From CAYVBE01 sp964572825 (GTDB lineage: Bacteria > Planctomycetota > Brocadiia > SM23-32): a stretch of 64,000 nt of DNA. Positions 8,200 through 18,235 of the stretch are shown in pieces (position 1 is the first letter of the stretch; each line of letters starts with the position of its first letter). Both the position numbers and the translations under genes were made by a program. Where the stretch lies: NCBI GenBank assembly GCA_964572825.1, contig CAZNGS010000006.1, forward strand, positions 1-64,000, written 5' to 3'. The notes under the pieces were generated by a model that was given only the letters and a program-made list of their open reading frames with translations, searched no databases and was not told the DNA's origin.

Positions 8200-11100
8200 T
8201 TATTCAGACTCCTCCAGGACGATATGGGAGACGCCCTGCGCGGTGCCCACCCACAGCCCCCCGTTATGGTCGGGGACAACGCACCGGACGTCCGCCGAGG
8301 CGATTCCGTCACCGGTCGTCCAGTGCTGCCACTCCTCGCCCCACAGACAGCAGACCCCGCCCTTTTGGGGCTCCGCGGAGCCATCCCGCCGTTGATCACC
8401 TTCGTCTGCCCAGGCCAGCCAGAGCCGGCCGCGTTCGTCCACGGCCATGTCCCGTACTCGTCCCTGCACGACCTTGCTCGAACGGGTATGCCAGGCTTCT
8501 CCGTCCCAACAGACGACTGCCCCCCGCTCGGTGCCGAACCAGACCTTGCCGTCGGCGCCCGCAGCAATGCACGTGATCGACTCGGGCGAGAGCTCGCCGA
8601 GCTCCTCGTAGTGGACGGCCCCCTGGGCAGAGAGCCGTGTAACGAACCTGGACGGTCCCAGACCATACGGTTCCTGGCCGGTCAACACCCATATGCCGCC
8701 CCGCGTATCCGCGGCGATGTCCAGCACGATCTTTCCCTCCCTCCATCCTTCCTCGTCCGCATACTCCTGCCAGGCTCCGTCCTTCAGACTGGCCAGGCCG
8801 AATGATCCCCCTGCCCGCACCATCCCCTTCCGGTCAACGGTCACGGCCATGGTCCCCTGCATGCTCTCCGGTGCCGGCCGCATCCGGGGGGGATCGGCGG
8901 TGTCAAACTGGGTGAGCAACCCGGAAGCGGCGATCCATAGGCGTCCCTTGTCGTCACAAGCCGCGCGCCCGCGGGAGGACCTTGTTTCGACATCCCCAGG
9001 GTCGGCCGGGAACTCCAATCCTTCGGTGGACCGCTGCCAGCGTAGCCAGCGCTCGCCGTCAAAGCTGTAGATGTCGAAAGAAGTCGTTGTGAACTCGGCG
9101 ACGCACCAGAGACGTCCCTCCCGGTCCACCGCCATATCGAGCACCGATCGGGGAACCGGGCCGATGCCGCGCGGATACTGCCGTCCCGACCCGCGCCAGA
9201 GTCGGTAAAGCGTTCCTCCTGACCCGACGAACCACACGTTGTCCCGGCGGTCGATCTCCAGGTGAGAGACGTTGCCCTCGGGGCATCTCTGAGTCCTCCC
9301 GTAGCGGCTCCACCGACCTCCGCGACAGCTCAGCAATCCTTTGTCCGTGGCCAGCCAGGCATTTCCGGCACTGTCTATCCGCAGTGCGTTGATCCGGGTG
9401 CCCTGGGGTGCACTGTAGGCGCGGACGCGGGTCCCGTCAATGCAGACCAACCTCGCGTCGGTGCGGAACATTGTCCGCGTGGCGGCAAACCACGCCCGAC
9501 CGCGCGCATCCAGGGCAAACGCGGGCGCTGTCGTCCCCTCAAGGGCGGCGCGAACCGGTGCGGAGTCGGTGAAGGTCACCCAGTTCTGTCCCTTCAGGAC
9601 CATCACCTTGCTGCCGGTGGAGACCCATGGTCTGCCGGACGGGTCCACAAAGATCGCGTCGATCTCTGAAGCGGGCGCCTCGTCGCCCCGCCAGGAACGG
9701 AGCCCTCCGTCTTTGAAGCGACACAGCACGCCCTCCACCGGCGACGCGAAGTATGATCCGAAGGCAGGTTCCCCGAACGAGGACGGCGGCACCACGCCCC
9801 GCAGCTCCGCCTCGATGCGCTCGCTTCCGTGCCCCACGTCGCCGGGCGTGCCAGAGTGGGCGACCGACTCGCAGACCATCCACTTGCCTTTTTCGCGGTC
9901 GACGACGATGCGACCCACGGGCGCCCCCAGCAGGCGGTGCTCAGCTTTATGGGTCTGCCACCGGTTTCCGTCGAAGCTTATCAAACCGGAGTCGGTTCCG
10001 AACCACCACTCTCCACCTCGTTCGTGGGCAACGGCGTTGACTGCTCCGACATTGGGGAAGGGGGACCAGCGCTTCTCGGACACGTTCAGCCGCCAGGCAC
10101 CACTATCCGTCCCCAGCCACACCTCCCGTGGAGTGCCCCCCAGGCAGCGCACCTCTCCCCGGGGGCGGAAGGTCGTCACCTGCCCCTTCGGCGGGCCGAT
10201 TTCCGGCGTCCCCACCTCCAGGGCGATGTGCGATACACCGTTGTCCGTGGCCGCCCAGATGCTCCCGTCGAGGTCCACACTGAGGTCGTTGATTCTCGTG
10301 GACAGCAGCCCATCTGAGCGATCGAAACTGCGCCAGGTCCGGCCGTCAAAACAATGCAGGCCCTCGTCACCGCCGGCCCACAGGCGTCCCGCCGGGTCGA
10401 CGGCCACGCAGCTCGCAGGCTTCTCGTAATCCGTCCAGCCCCCACCGCCGTCCCATCGGGCGATCCTGCTGCCCAGGGCGCACCAGAGCGACCCGTCGGA
10501 GGCGACGGCGATATCATGTGTCGCCTCCGCGCGGCTCTCCGACCTGGGGTAGCACTCCCAGCCCTCCTCCCCGGGCCTGCCTGCCGCCACGCTCTGGACG
10601 GCCCCCTCAGGGCGAGGTGCACGGAGGGCGACCGGTGGCCCCTCGAGCGTAGACCCCCGCTCCCGCCCGCCAAGCAGGCACCAGATGCTGTCGTCCGCCC
10701 CGGCGGCTATGCGCCGAACGACGCGGCCTTCATATTCACCCTCCACGGGATAGCGGCGCCATTGCCTGCCCTCACGACGGACGACTGCGCCCGTTTCTGT
10801 CACTGCCCAAAGGCGGGCGGTGCCGTCGAACGCAACGTCCAGCACCCCGTCGGCCAGGTTGACGCCCTCAGCGGACAGCTTAACCCAGCAGCCATCCCGG
10901 AACCTGATGATCCCCCGGTGCGTGGCCAGGAACGCGGCACCGTCGCTCGAAAAGGCAAATGCCCTGACGCCACGGCTGCCTCCGACGGAGTCCGACGAGC
11001 CTATCTCCCCCGTGAGGCCGGAGAGGGCCGTCCTCAGCCGCAGTCCCGATTGCCTGGCGGATTCATAGGTTTTCCATCCTCCGTTGTCGAAGCATGATAC

Positions 11101-13377
11101 GCCCCGGGCGGTGGCAAACCACTTGTTGCCCGCTGGGTCGACGGCCACCCGGCTCACGGCATTGGCCGCCAGGCTGCGTCCGGCTCTGCTCACGTCAACG
11201 CGGTAGGCCTCCGTCCCGCAGACGGCCCACAGGTCCCCCCTGCTGTCCAGGGTCATCGCCTGGACGGGGTCCCTCTCGAAGAATGGCCTCAGTTCGCCGT
11301 CCACCCGCCCACAGAGCAGCCCCCGTTCGGAGCCAACCCAGATCACTCCCTCCGTCGTGACCGCAACTCCGTTCAGGGCACCCCATCCCAGTTCAGGGCA
11401 GGGATATCGTCTCCAGCTCTCGTCCCGGTAGCACAGCAGATCAGTCTCTCTGGTCAGCCACAGGTCCCGCTGCGGGCCAACCGTCAGTGCGCGCACCGGA
11501 GAGGAAACGTAGTCCGGCGCCCCGGGGTCCGGAGGCTGGATGGCCGTTACCTGCCGCCAAGCATTCTCCTCGAAGCGGTAAAACTCTTCCCCCACTGCGG
11601 CCCAGACACGGTCCTGTCCATCGACCGCGATTGCATTGACCAAGTCGTCGGGCAGACCGTGAGTGCGCCCCCACCCCTGCCAGGCCCGACCGTCGTAACT
11701 CAGCAGTTCAAGGGCGGATAGTTCGACGTACGAGGGGCGCGAGACCCCAACCCACACCGTGCCGTCCCGCTGCGAGCAGATGGTCTGGATACTGCCGTCT
11801 GCGGGCACGTCCGTCACCTCCACCGGACTCCGCTGGCCCGCGCTGAGGTGGAGCAGCCGGCCTTCCGCAGTTCCCACCCAAACGCCTCCATTCGGGTCGA
11901 GATGGAGGGTCGTCACCTCGGCGTGGCGCAGGCCCGGGCCACCTGGCAGCGAGGGCGAAAGGCGGATGCGGCGGCGAACTTCAGCCGTGGCGAACGGAAA
12001 TCGCTCCTCTCCTTCGTCGCCCATTCGAATCAGACCCGTGTCCGTGGCAAACCACACGGCGCCGTCCGGGTCGGCGTCCACTGAACGTATGGGCGACCAT
12101 TGCGCCGGATCGGCGCCGGGCGCCATGCCGTCGGAGGAGCGGGAACGTTCGGTCTCGATGGGCCGGCTGATACAGCTCTGGTGGTTATCGATCCGGACCT
12201 TCGCGAATTCGAGCACCGCTGAGCGCGCCTCCGCGAGTCTCTTGTCCAAACCCTTTTCCCAGGACCTCCCGCGCCTTTCAGATTCCCTCTCCTCTTCCAG
12301 GGTCCGGACGAACACTCGTTCCTCAGGAGCGGGCGGGATGGGGATCGGTTTCGGCTTTTGAGCGCCTCCACCGTTCGGCTCCGGCGGTTCCCTGACCTCT
12401 GAACCGTTTTTCGGTTCCGGCGACCGTATGGACACGCCGACGATAAGCCCGGCCACTGCAAGGCACGCCGCCCCAGCCGCAAGCCAGCCGGCGCGCAGGC
12501 GGACAATGCGCTTCAATCGCATGGCCAAGCGGCTCCTGCGGGGGGCCCGCACGCCCGCGCCCTGCAGCCACCGCTCCAGGTCCTCCCCCACCTGTTCGGC
12601 GCTCGCGTAACGGTCCTCCGGTCTCTTGGCCAGGCACTTGAGGCAAACCGCCTCCAGCCCTTCTCCCACCGTGGGATCGATCACCCCGGGCGGCACCGGC
12701 GGCAGGCTGCACACGTTCTTGAGCACCACCGCCGGGCCGGGACCTTCGAAGGGCGGGCGGCCGGTGAGCACTTCATACAGCATCGCGCCCAGGCCGTACA
12801 CGTCGCTTCTCGGGCCGACCTTCTCCCGGTCCCCCTCGGCCTGCTCGGGGCTGATGTAGGCGGCCGTTCCGACGGCTGTTCCCGGCATGGTCAGGGTGAA
12901 CTCTGCGTCCACCTCCCTGGCCAGCCCGAAGTCGGTGATGTAGGGCGTGCCGTCCTCGGCCACGATGATGTTGGAGGGTTTCAGGTCCCGGTGGATCACC
13001 CCCTGCCCGTGGGCGTAGTGCACGGCGCGGGCCACCCGGGCCACGATTCGGACCAGCCGCTCCCGGTCCTCCGGCCCCCCGGCCTCCCGGATCAACTCCT
13101 CCAGGGAGCGACCATCGATGTAGTCCATGGTGAAGTAGGTGCGGTTCCCCACCCGCCCCATGGTGAACAGGCGGACGATGTTGGGGTGGCGGAGCCGGTC
13201 CAGGACGGCGGCCTCGCGCTTGAAGCGCTCGAATGCCTGGCGGGAGGAGACCTCGGGGTTGAGCACCTTCAGGGCGACGACGCGGTCCAGCTCCGCCTGG
13301 CGGGCCTTGTACACACGCCCCATACCCCCCTCGCCCAGCTTCTCCAGCACCTCGTATTCGTCGAACTTCGCAGCCAT
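8200..13377 (-). CDS. Transmembrane Ser/Thr kinase with giant beta-propeller sensor
   Basis: A 1725-residue receptor-like kinase. Residues 1-275 are the kinase (glycine loop 15-25, Lys 37, HRD 129-131, DFG 149-151). A membrane helix lies near 300-325 (WLAAGAACLAVAGLIVGV), followed by a Pro-rich linker and a coiled stretch (EEERESERRGRSWEK). The remaining 1300 residues are propeller blades of Reg_prop type, for example DPNGGVWVGTAEGRLLHL, GQDRVWAAVGEEFYRF and VVPDHNGGLWVGTAQGVSHIV at the C-terminus. The blade number suggests three or more stacked propellers. I chose ATG 13377 rather than the in-frame start at 13449 because the paralogue begins at the same place and AAGGA lies upstream. It is the first gene of a two-gene operon. 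Family knowledge suggests an extracytoplasmic ligand controls cytoplasmic kinase activity; the ligand is unknown. Confidence 0.9.
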   Translation of the reverse strand: MAAKFDEYEVLEKLGEGGMGRVYKARQAELDRVVALKVLNPEVSSRQAFERFKREAAVLDRLRHPNIVRLFTMGRVGNRTYFTMDYIDGRSLEELIREAGGPEDRERLVRIVARVARAVHYAHGQGVIHRDLKPSNIIVAEDGTPYITDFGLAREVDAEFTLTMPGTAVGTAAYISPEQAEGDREKVGPRSDVYGLGAMLYEVLTGRPPFEGPGPAVVLKNVCSLPPVPPGVIDPTVGEGLEAVCLKCLAKRPEDRYASAEQVGEDLERWLQGAGVRAPRRSRLAMRLKRIVRLRAGWLAAGAACLAVAGLIVGVSIRSPEPKNGSEVREPPEPNGGGAQKPKPIPIPPAPEERVFVRTLEEERESERRGRSWEKGLDKRLAEARSAVLEFAKVRIDNHQSCISRPIETERSRSSDGMAPGADPAQWSPIRSVDADPDGAVWFATDTGLIRMGDEGEERFPFATAEVRRRIRLSPSLPGGPGLRHAEVTTLHLDPNGGVWVGTAEGRLLHLSAGQRSPVEVTDVPADGSIQTICSQRDGTVWVGVSRPSYVELSALELLSYDGRAWQGWGRTHGLPDDLVNAIAVDGQDRVWAAVGEEFYRFEENAWRQVTAIQPPDPGAPDYVSSPVRALTVGPQRDLWLTRETDLLCYRDESWRRYPCPELGWGALNGVAVTTEGVIWVGSERGLLCGRVDGELRPFFERDPVQAMTLDSRGDLWAVCGTEAYRVDVSRAGRSLAANAVSRVAVDPAGNKWFATARGVSCFDNGGWKTYESARQSGLRLRTALSGLTGEIGSSDSVGGSRGVRAFAFSSDGAAFLATHRGIIRFRDGCWVKLSAEGVNLADGVLDVAFDGTARLWAVTETGAVVRREGRQWRRYPVEGEYEGRVVRRIAAGADDSIWCLLGGRERGSTLEGPPVALRAPRPEGAVQSVAAGRPGEEGWECYPRSESRAEATHDIAVASDGSLWCALGSRIARWDGGGGWTDYEKPASCVAVDPAGRLWAGGDEGLHCFDGRTWRSFDRSDGLLSTRINDLSVDLDGSIWAATDNGVSHIALEVGTPEIGPPKGQVTTFRPRGEVRCLGGTPREVWLGTDSGAWRLNVSEKRWSPFPNVGAVNAVAHERGGEWWFGTDSGLISFDGNRWQTHKAEHRLLGAPVGRIVVDREKGKWMVCESVAHSGTPGDVGHGSERIEAELRGVVPPSSFGEPAFGSYFASPVEGVLCRFKDGGLRSWRGDEAPASEIDAIFVDPSGRPWVSTGSKVMVLKGQNWVTFTDSAPVRAALEGTTAPAFALDARGRAWFAATRTMFRTDARLVCIDGTRVRAYSAPQGTRINALRIDSAGNAWLATDKGLLSCRGGRWSRYGRTQRCPEGNVSHLEIDRRDNVWFVGSGGTLYRLWRGSGRQYPRGIGPVPRSVLDMAVDREGRLWCVAEFTTTSFDIYSFDGERWLRWQRSTEGLEFPADPGDVETRSSRGRAACDDKGRLWIAASGLLTQFDTADPPRMRPAPESMQGTMAVTVDRKGMVRAGGSFGLASLKDGAWQEYADEEGWREGKIVLDIAADTRGGIWVLTGQEPYGLGPSRFVTRLSAQGAVHYEELGELSPESITCIAAGADGKVWFGTERGAVVCWDGEAWHTRSSKVVQGRVRDMAVDERGRLWLAWADEGDQRRDGSAEPQKGGVCCLWGEEWQHWTTGDGIASADVRCVVPDHNGGLWVGTAQGVSHIVLEESE
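12746..13377 (-). repeat. Direct repeat, copy 2: duplicated kinase-domain DNA
   Basis: Second copy of the kinase-domain repeat, pairing with 7568-8196. The propeller regions of the two genes show no comparable DNA identity, so the kinase end alone has been duplicated recently or homogenised. Confidence 0.9.
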
Positions 13378-13534
13378 GCGCACACATTCCTTCAAACACA
13401 CCCACAGGAGGGCGCCAGCGTGGCGGATGCTCCGTAGAACGTTAGCCACTTGAGGTGTGAATCTTACACGAGCTAACAGAGCCCGTCATCCTCAGGCTCC
13501 AGTTGTCGCGCAAAAACGCCCCGTTGTTCTTTTA

Positions 13535-15478
13535 TTACTGCGGCAGGAATATGTAGCCGAACCGGACGCCGCTGAACAGGCTGATAAAGGTCAGTGTGCC
13601 GATCACGGCGCTCTCGGCGATGATGGCCGCCAGGAAGAACTTCCTTCCGCTCCTGAGGGCCCCACCGCCGGCGAATTTCATCAGGCTGAACTTCACCCCC
13701 CAGCCGATCAGGAAACTGAACCAGAGCTGCGAGATGGCATACGAGGGCGTCACCAGAAATCCCAGGGAGTGAACGGGCCACCAGTAGAAGTTGTGGCGCA
13801 TCAACATCAGCACCAGCATGACGCCGCCTCCTGCCAGGAACCCTTCCAGGTTTATGCGGGCCGAGCCCGCCGGGTTGGAGATCATCTGATGGGCGCGGTT
13901 GAAGGTATGGGTCGGCGCTCCTACCACGCTCCAGGGCTGCAGGATGTTGATGCCGCCCACGTCGTAATACACCCACCTGAGGCTGGCATATCCCGCCGCC
14001 AGCGCTCCGACGACCAGCGCGGCCACCATGGCCGGCACAAACCAGTGGCGGTGCTTCTCAAATACGGCCGAAATGCGCAGAGCGTTTATAGCATGCGGCC
14101 CAAAGATCTCGCGGACGTCATTGGTCAGTGCCATGTGCTGGGCCTGGGCAACCACGGCTCCCGCTGCCGAGAACGCGTGTCCCCCCGAGATGTCGTGGAC
14201 GATGTCGGGCGGTCCCCACGCCTTCTGCACGAAAAACATCCCTCCCTGGGCGACCAGCCGTGCGTTGACCAGCACCAGACAGAGCAGCGCACCCAGCAAT
14301 GCCAGCGCCGCCCTCACGCCCATGCCGAGATAAACATACCAGCCCACCATGCCCGCCAGACAGATCAGCAGCCCCCAGAAGCCGAAGCGATAGCCGATGG
14401 GCTCCTGATCGTCCACCTCGCCGCCGACCAGGCCCAGTGCCCGACGCAGCACCGTGATCAGGTGACGTCGGGCCATCCACAGCAGCACGACCGAGAACAC
14501 CACGTAGGCCCCCGCCTGGCGCCAGACGGAGAAGGGTGCCCACCAGCCGGCCTCGCCGTAGCCCACCGATTGGCCGACGATTACCTGCACCCGGCTCAGC
14601 ACGTAGAACAGCCAGATGCTCAGGGAGACATCGCTCGGCACCAGGAACGCGAAGCCGATGGCTATGGGGAAGATGCGCCCGTCATCCATTCCCATACTCT
14701 CCCAGGGCGTGCCGACGAACGCCGCCCGAATCGGCACGCTGGGCAGCCAGCCGTCCCGCCCCCCGAACAGGATGGGCAGAATGCGCACCAGGCCGAACGC
14801 GACCGTCACGGCGCTGCCCACGAGGAAGGTACGATCGTGGAAAAGGGCGGGCAGCAGGGAGGAATGCTCGGCCCCCTGGGTTAGCTCCAGCGGCACGCGC
14901 GCCAGGGGGAAGGTCAGCCTCTCCACCTCGACCCATTGCTTCCGCAGTATGCCGAACAGGAGCAGCGTCCCCAGGTAGTAGAAGGTCAGGAAGACGCCCC
15001 AGGTGAGGAAGACCTTCGCCCATCGGTCCCACGGCACGGTGACGCGTTCTCCCTTCGGAGTGCCCAGGTAGAACTCGCGGGCGCTTACCGAACGCGCGTC
15101 CCTGCTGAGCAGCAGCCCGTCCGGGGCCTCCTTCAGGACCGTGTCCTCCCAGAAGATGTCCGCCCGCTGTGCCATGTAGGGCGGTGCCGCCACCGCCGGC
15201 AGCAGGTAACGCATCAGCCCGCTGGCGGGGATGGTCGCTGAGACGATCATCATGCACCAGACGAGCATGAGTTCCGACCGCCGCAGCGCCCACGCCCTGC
15301 GCGCCAGCCGCACGAGCACGTTGACCACGAGCACCAGGATCAGCAGGAAGAAGACGACGCCGACCGGGAAGTGGTTGCCCGTCAGGAAGGTGTTGCCCAC
15401 CGCGTAGTCGTTGACCGGCACCAGAAGGTTGAGGCCCACCACTCCCAGCAGGCCGATGATGAAGGCACGCCAGGTCAT
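13535..15478 (-). CDS. Polytopic membrane protein, DUF6785/DUF6784 (OPT-transporter-like)
   Basis: The 647 residues contain about 14 hydrophobic membrane segments, including the N-terminal AFIIGLLGVVGLNLLVPVND and the C-terminal AIIAESAVIGTLTFISLFSG. Charged family-like signatures include NDYAVGNTFLTGNHFPVG near 23, WVEVERLTFPLARVPLEL near 200 and GGINILQPWSVVGAPTHTFNRAHQMI near 520. The pattern matches the DUF6785/DUF6784 proteins common in Planctomycetota and Verrucomicrobiota, which resemble oligopeptide transporters in layout. Substrate is unknown. GGAG lies about 9 nt before the start. The next upstream gene on the same strand (ending 15658) is a glycosidase-like protein, so co-transcription in a carbohydrate-related unit is plausible, though the 180-bp gap leaves room for a separate promoter. 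Confidence 0.7.
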   Translation of the reverse strand: MTWRAFIIGLLGVVGLNLLVPVNDYAVGNTFLTGNHFPVGVVFFLLILVLVVNVLVRLARRAWALRRSELMLVWCMMIVSATIPASGLMRYLLPAVAAPPYMAQRADIFWEDTVLKEAPDGLLLSRDARSVSAREFYLGTPKGERVTVPWDRWAKVFLTWGVFLTFYYLGTLLLFGILRKQWVEVERLTFPLARVPLELTQGAEHSSLLPALFHDRTFLVGSAVTVAFGLVRILPILFGGRDGWLPSVPIRAAFVGTPWESMGMDDGRIFPIAIGFAFLVPSDVSLSIWLFYVLSRVQVIVGQSVGYGEAGWWAPFSVWRQAGAYVVFSVVLLWMARRHLITVLRRALGLVGGEVDDQEPIGYRFGFWGLLICLAGMVGWYVYLGMGVRAALALLGALLCLVLVNARLVAQGGMFFVQKAWGPPDIVHDISGGHAFSAAGAVVAQAQHMALTNDVREIFGPHAINALRISAVFEKHRHWFVPAMVAALVVGALAAGYASLRWVYYDVGGINILQPWSVVGAPTHTFNRAHQMISNPAGSARINLEGFLAGGGVMLVLMLMRHNFYWWPVHSLGFLVTPSYAISQLWFSFLIGWGVKFSLMKFAGGGALRSGRKFFLAAIIAESAVIGTLTFISLFSGVRFGYIFLPQ

Positions 15479-15657
15479 AGGTAGCGGTCTCCGTAGCCCT
15501 TAGCTCTCCTGCCGGCCGCCCGTCCTCAGCGTGAGATGGCGGTGCGAACCCCGCTCAGGCCCCGGCCGGAGCCCTGCGAATACGGGGTTGGGCAGTTCCT
15601 ACCATCTGACGCTCGCCCGGTCAAGTGCGAGCTTCTCCACCACGAGAGCTCGGGGCG

Positions 15658-17778
15658 TCACAGGCCCACCGCCACTACCTCGTGGTCCAGGATGGAGGGC
15701 ACGAGCACTTCCAGCGCGCCGGCTGACGGCTCGCATCGACACTCGCGCTCCGCCGTCAGCAGGTGCACACTGCGGGGCTGTGTGCCTTCAGGCAGCCGAA
15801 TGCGAACCGTCTGCTCTCCCACCGGGAACAACTCCCGGCAGGGCCCCTTCATGAGCATCGGGTTGGTCAGGTTGACCAGGTGGACCGTGATCGAGCTCCT
15901 TTGCCGCCACGCGGTCACCTCGACAATCCCCGGTCCCGAGACTGTCACGGGGAGCCGGTCCCGCGCCGCCCAGCGGACGGCGTTCGCCAGCAGTTTGCCG
16001 TGATCCGGGCACTGCACTTCCCAGAAGATGCGGTCGGCATCCCAGTTGAAATAAGCCACGCGACTCTCTCCCATCTCGCGGAGGTACACCTCCGGGATAT
16101 CCGTCTCCGGCACGCGGGGATAGACGTCCTCCATCGGCAGGTCGGGATAGGGCGGTATGAGCGTGACCGGGCGGTCGGGGAACTCGGCGACGGGCTCGAC
16201 TTCCAGCCGGTAGGCGCCGTGGATGATGCGGGCGGCGTCCTCGAAGCCGCGCACAAGCGGGTGCGCTTCTGTGCCGCAGTCCGAGCGATCGATGCGCAGG
16301 TAGGCGTTCTTCATGGGGCCGTCCGGACGTTCAATGAGGCGCACGCCGAAGATATCGGCCAGGCCGAAATCCTCCCGCCGCTCTCCTTCTTCATCGTAGA
16401 GGGAGCTTTCGAACGTGGCCACGAGGTTCCCCCCGGCCTTGACGTAACGGCGAATCTGCCCGCACTGCTCGTCCGACAGGAAGGCGACGTCGGGCAGCAC
16501 CAGCACGTCGTAGCGGTCCGCCAGTTTGGCGTCGAGGGTGGAGTCGTGCACCATGTCGAAGGGTATGCGCGCTTCGACCAGCGCGTGATACATGCCGTTG
16601 GAGTGATCGCCGAGGGCCTTGCGCATGTCGGGTGGAGCCACCCGATCCTGCCGCTGGGAATAGACCAGGCCCACGTTGGCCAGGGACTCCACGTTGCGCA
16701 TGTACTCGCCGGCGAGGGCGTGGCGGCGGTATATCTGCTCCACCACGGGCACCCAGCGGCGATCTTGAAGCGTGGCGTTGAACTTGACGAACATGGGTCG
16801 CAGCCCGTTGGCGATGCCGTCCGCCACCCAGGCACGCAGCTCGGCCTCCGTCTGCACGGAGTCCTTCCAGCGGTAGCGCTCCTCCAGGCCGACGCTGAAC
16901 AGCCCCACGGTGGGCTTGTCGCTCCGGGTGGCGATCAGTTCCTTCGCCATGCGGCCGGCGGCCCAGATGGGCGTGCTTCCGCGGCGGCCCTGGTGGTCGA
17001 TGTGCAGCAGGGGGGCCTTCTGCCCCAGGACCCGGCGATTCAGCAGTCGCGAGATGGACCCGGAGTTGGGAACCACCCGCGCCTCCGGCTGTATGCGCCG
17101 GATGGCTTCTTCCCATCGGTCCCACAGTTCGAGGATCTTATCCCCCCGCCATTGAAGGTAGCTGCGCCACCGCCGGCCCTCGCGGGGCTCGTCCGGTTGA
17201 GGTAGCTCCATGCCGAAGGTGTCGCGGAAGGAGCGGGCGCAGTGCCCGCAATGGCACAGGCCGGGGCTGGCCCAGCGGTTGGCGAATATGCCGTCCACCT
17301 CGTAGCGCTCGACGATCTCCTCGATCACCGCGGTCATATGCTGAAAGCTGTAGAGCCCCAGCGTGCATGCAGCCCACATGTCCGGCCGCGACCAGTGCCG
17401 CATCGGTGAGCCGTCGGGGTTGGCGGCGATCCAGTCAGGGTGCGCTTCTCGGACTTCGTCGCGCACCGCGTGCGGATCGACGCGGGCGGTGACCACCATG
17501 CCCAGTTCCCGGCAGCCGGCGACGAGTTCGCCGAAGATGTCCCGGTCGTTCAGCCAATCGCTTCGGTGGTGCAGCGGCACCTCGGTGGGGTAGTAGGCCA
17601 CGATGCCCCCGGCGCTGATCAGCGCCCCCTCGCAGCGGGTGCGCTCGAAGTAGTCGAGCCACCACCCCACGTCGCAGGTCTCCGGATCGGGCTCGGCCAT
17701 CACGAGTTCCGCCCAGCGCAACGGGCGCTCGAACGGATTGTTGTGCGCTTCACAGCCGGTTGTGTCTTTCTTCATCAT
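15658..17778 (-). CDS. Family-10-like glycoside hydrolase with GH42-like trimerisation domain
   Basis: The 706-residue protein starts with a TIM-barrel-like region (about 15-330) carrying sugar-hydrolase motifs: RWAELVMAEPDPETC, VTARVDPHAVRDEVREAHPDW, VDGIFANRWASPGLCHCGHCARSF and FVKFNATLQDRRW. Residues about 400-500 (YDVLVLPDVAFLSDEQCGQIRRYVKAGGNLVATFESSLYDEEGERR) match the middle domain of GH42 beta-galactosidases, a glutamine-amidotransferase-like fold. A small C-terminal beta-sandwich follows (TVHLVNLTNPM). No signal peptide is visible. Such proteins are annotated as family 10 glycosylhydrolase or beta-galactosidase-trimerisation proteins in PVC genomes, with no established substrate. AAAGG lies just before the start. 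It is probably grouped with the DUF6785 gene downstream. Confidence 0.68.
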   Translation of the reverse strand: MMKKDTTGCEAHNNPFERPLRWAELVMAEPDPETCDVGWWLDYFERTRCEGALISAGGIVAYYPTEVPLHHRSDWLNDRDIFGELVAGCRELGMVVTARVDPHAVRDEVREAHPDWIAANPDGSPMRHWSRPDMWAACTLGLYSFQHMTAVIEEIVERYEVDGIFANRWASPGLCHCGHCARSFRDTFGMELPQPDEPREGRRWRSYLQWRGDKILELWDRWEEAIRRIQPEARVVPNSGSISRLLNRRVLGQKAPLLHIDHQGRRGSTPIWAAGRMAKELIATRSDKPTVGLFSVGLEERYRWKDSVQTEAELRAWVADGIANGLRPMFVKFNATLQDRRWVPVVEQIYRRHALAGEYMRNVESLANVGLVYSQRQDRVAPPDMRKALGDHSNGMYHALVEARIPFDMVHDSTLDAKLADRYDVLVLPDVAFLSDEQCGQIRRYVKAGGNLVATFESSLYDEEGERREDFGLADIFGVRLIERPDGPMKNAYLRIDRSDCGTEAHPLVRGFEDAARIIHGAYRLEVEPVAEFPDRPVTLIPPYPDLPMEDVYPRVPETDIPEVYLREMGESRVAYFNWDADRIFWEVQCPDHGKLLANAVRWAARDRLPVTVSGPGIVEVTAWRQRSSITVHLVNLTNPMLMKGPCRELFPVGEQTVRIRLPEGTQPRSVHLLTAERECRCEPSAGALEVLVPSILDHEVVAVGL

Positions 17779-18235
17779 GCGGCCTTTCTGTCGGCGACGG
17801 GAACGGAGCTGCGGCTACGCCGCACGCTCGGTGGGCGCAGACAAAGAGTTCTTTCTGGCCAATGGCAGCTACATAACCGTCTGGTCCGGCGGCAGGCCCG
17901 GCGAGTCCAGCGCGTCGCTCACGTCCGAGGTGTGGACCGATTGAAAAGTCTCCAACGTCTCTTTGCTCGCCCTTATGCGTGATTACCTCCAGTGAACGCT
18001 GCCTGATGCCAGCAGTCTACAGCCCGCGAAGCAGCCGGTCAACGCGGCCCGGTCCACCTGATGCCGGGCCGAACAGGAGCCAGGACGAAACACGGAGGGC
18101 CGAGTCCATCCTCGATTGTGATCGGCGCCTCAGCGGGTAGAATCACTGCTCGAACCACGCACCGAGGCTCGAGGCCATCGGTGGGTGGATGGCCGTCAAC
18201 TGCCCCACAAACTGCGACCGTCGGGAGAGCTGAAA
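17779..18235. other. 457-base divergent intergenic region
   Basis: This separates the minus-strand glycosidase from the plus-strand beta-helix gene and must hold both promoters. I see no convincing -35/-10 pair, no inverted repeat of note and no supported ORF. A short open stretch reading FFLANGSYITVWSGG (17850-17944) has no recognisable relatives and is not called. Confidence 0.5.

Noticed and set aside
17850..17944. Short reading frame FFLANGSYITVWSGG in the divergent gap.
   Set aside because: No ribosome site, no recognised relatives, and too short to separate from chance in GC-rich DNA.
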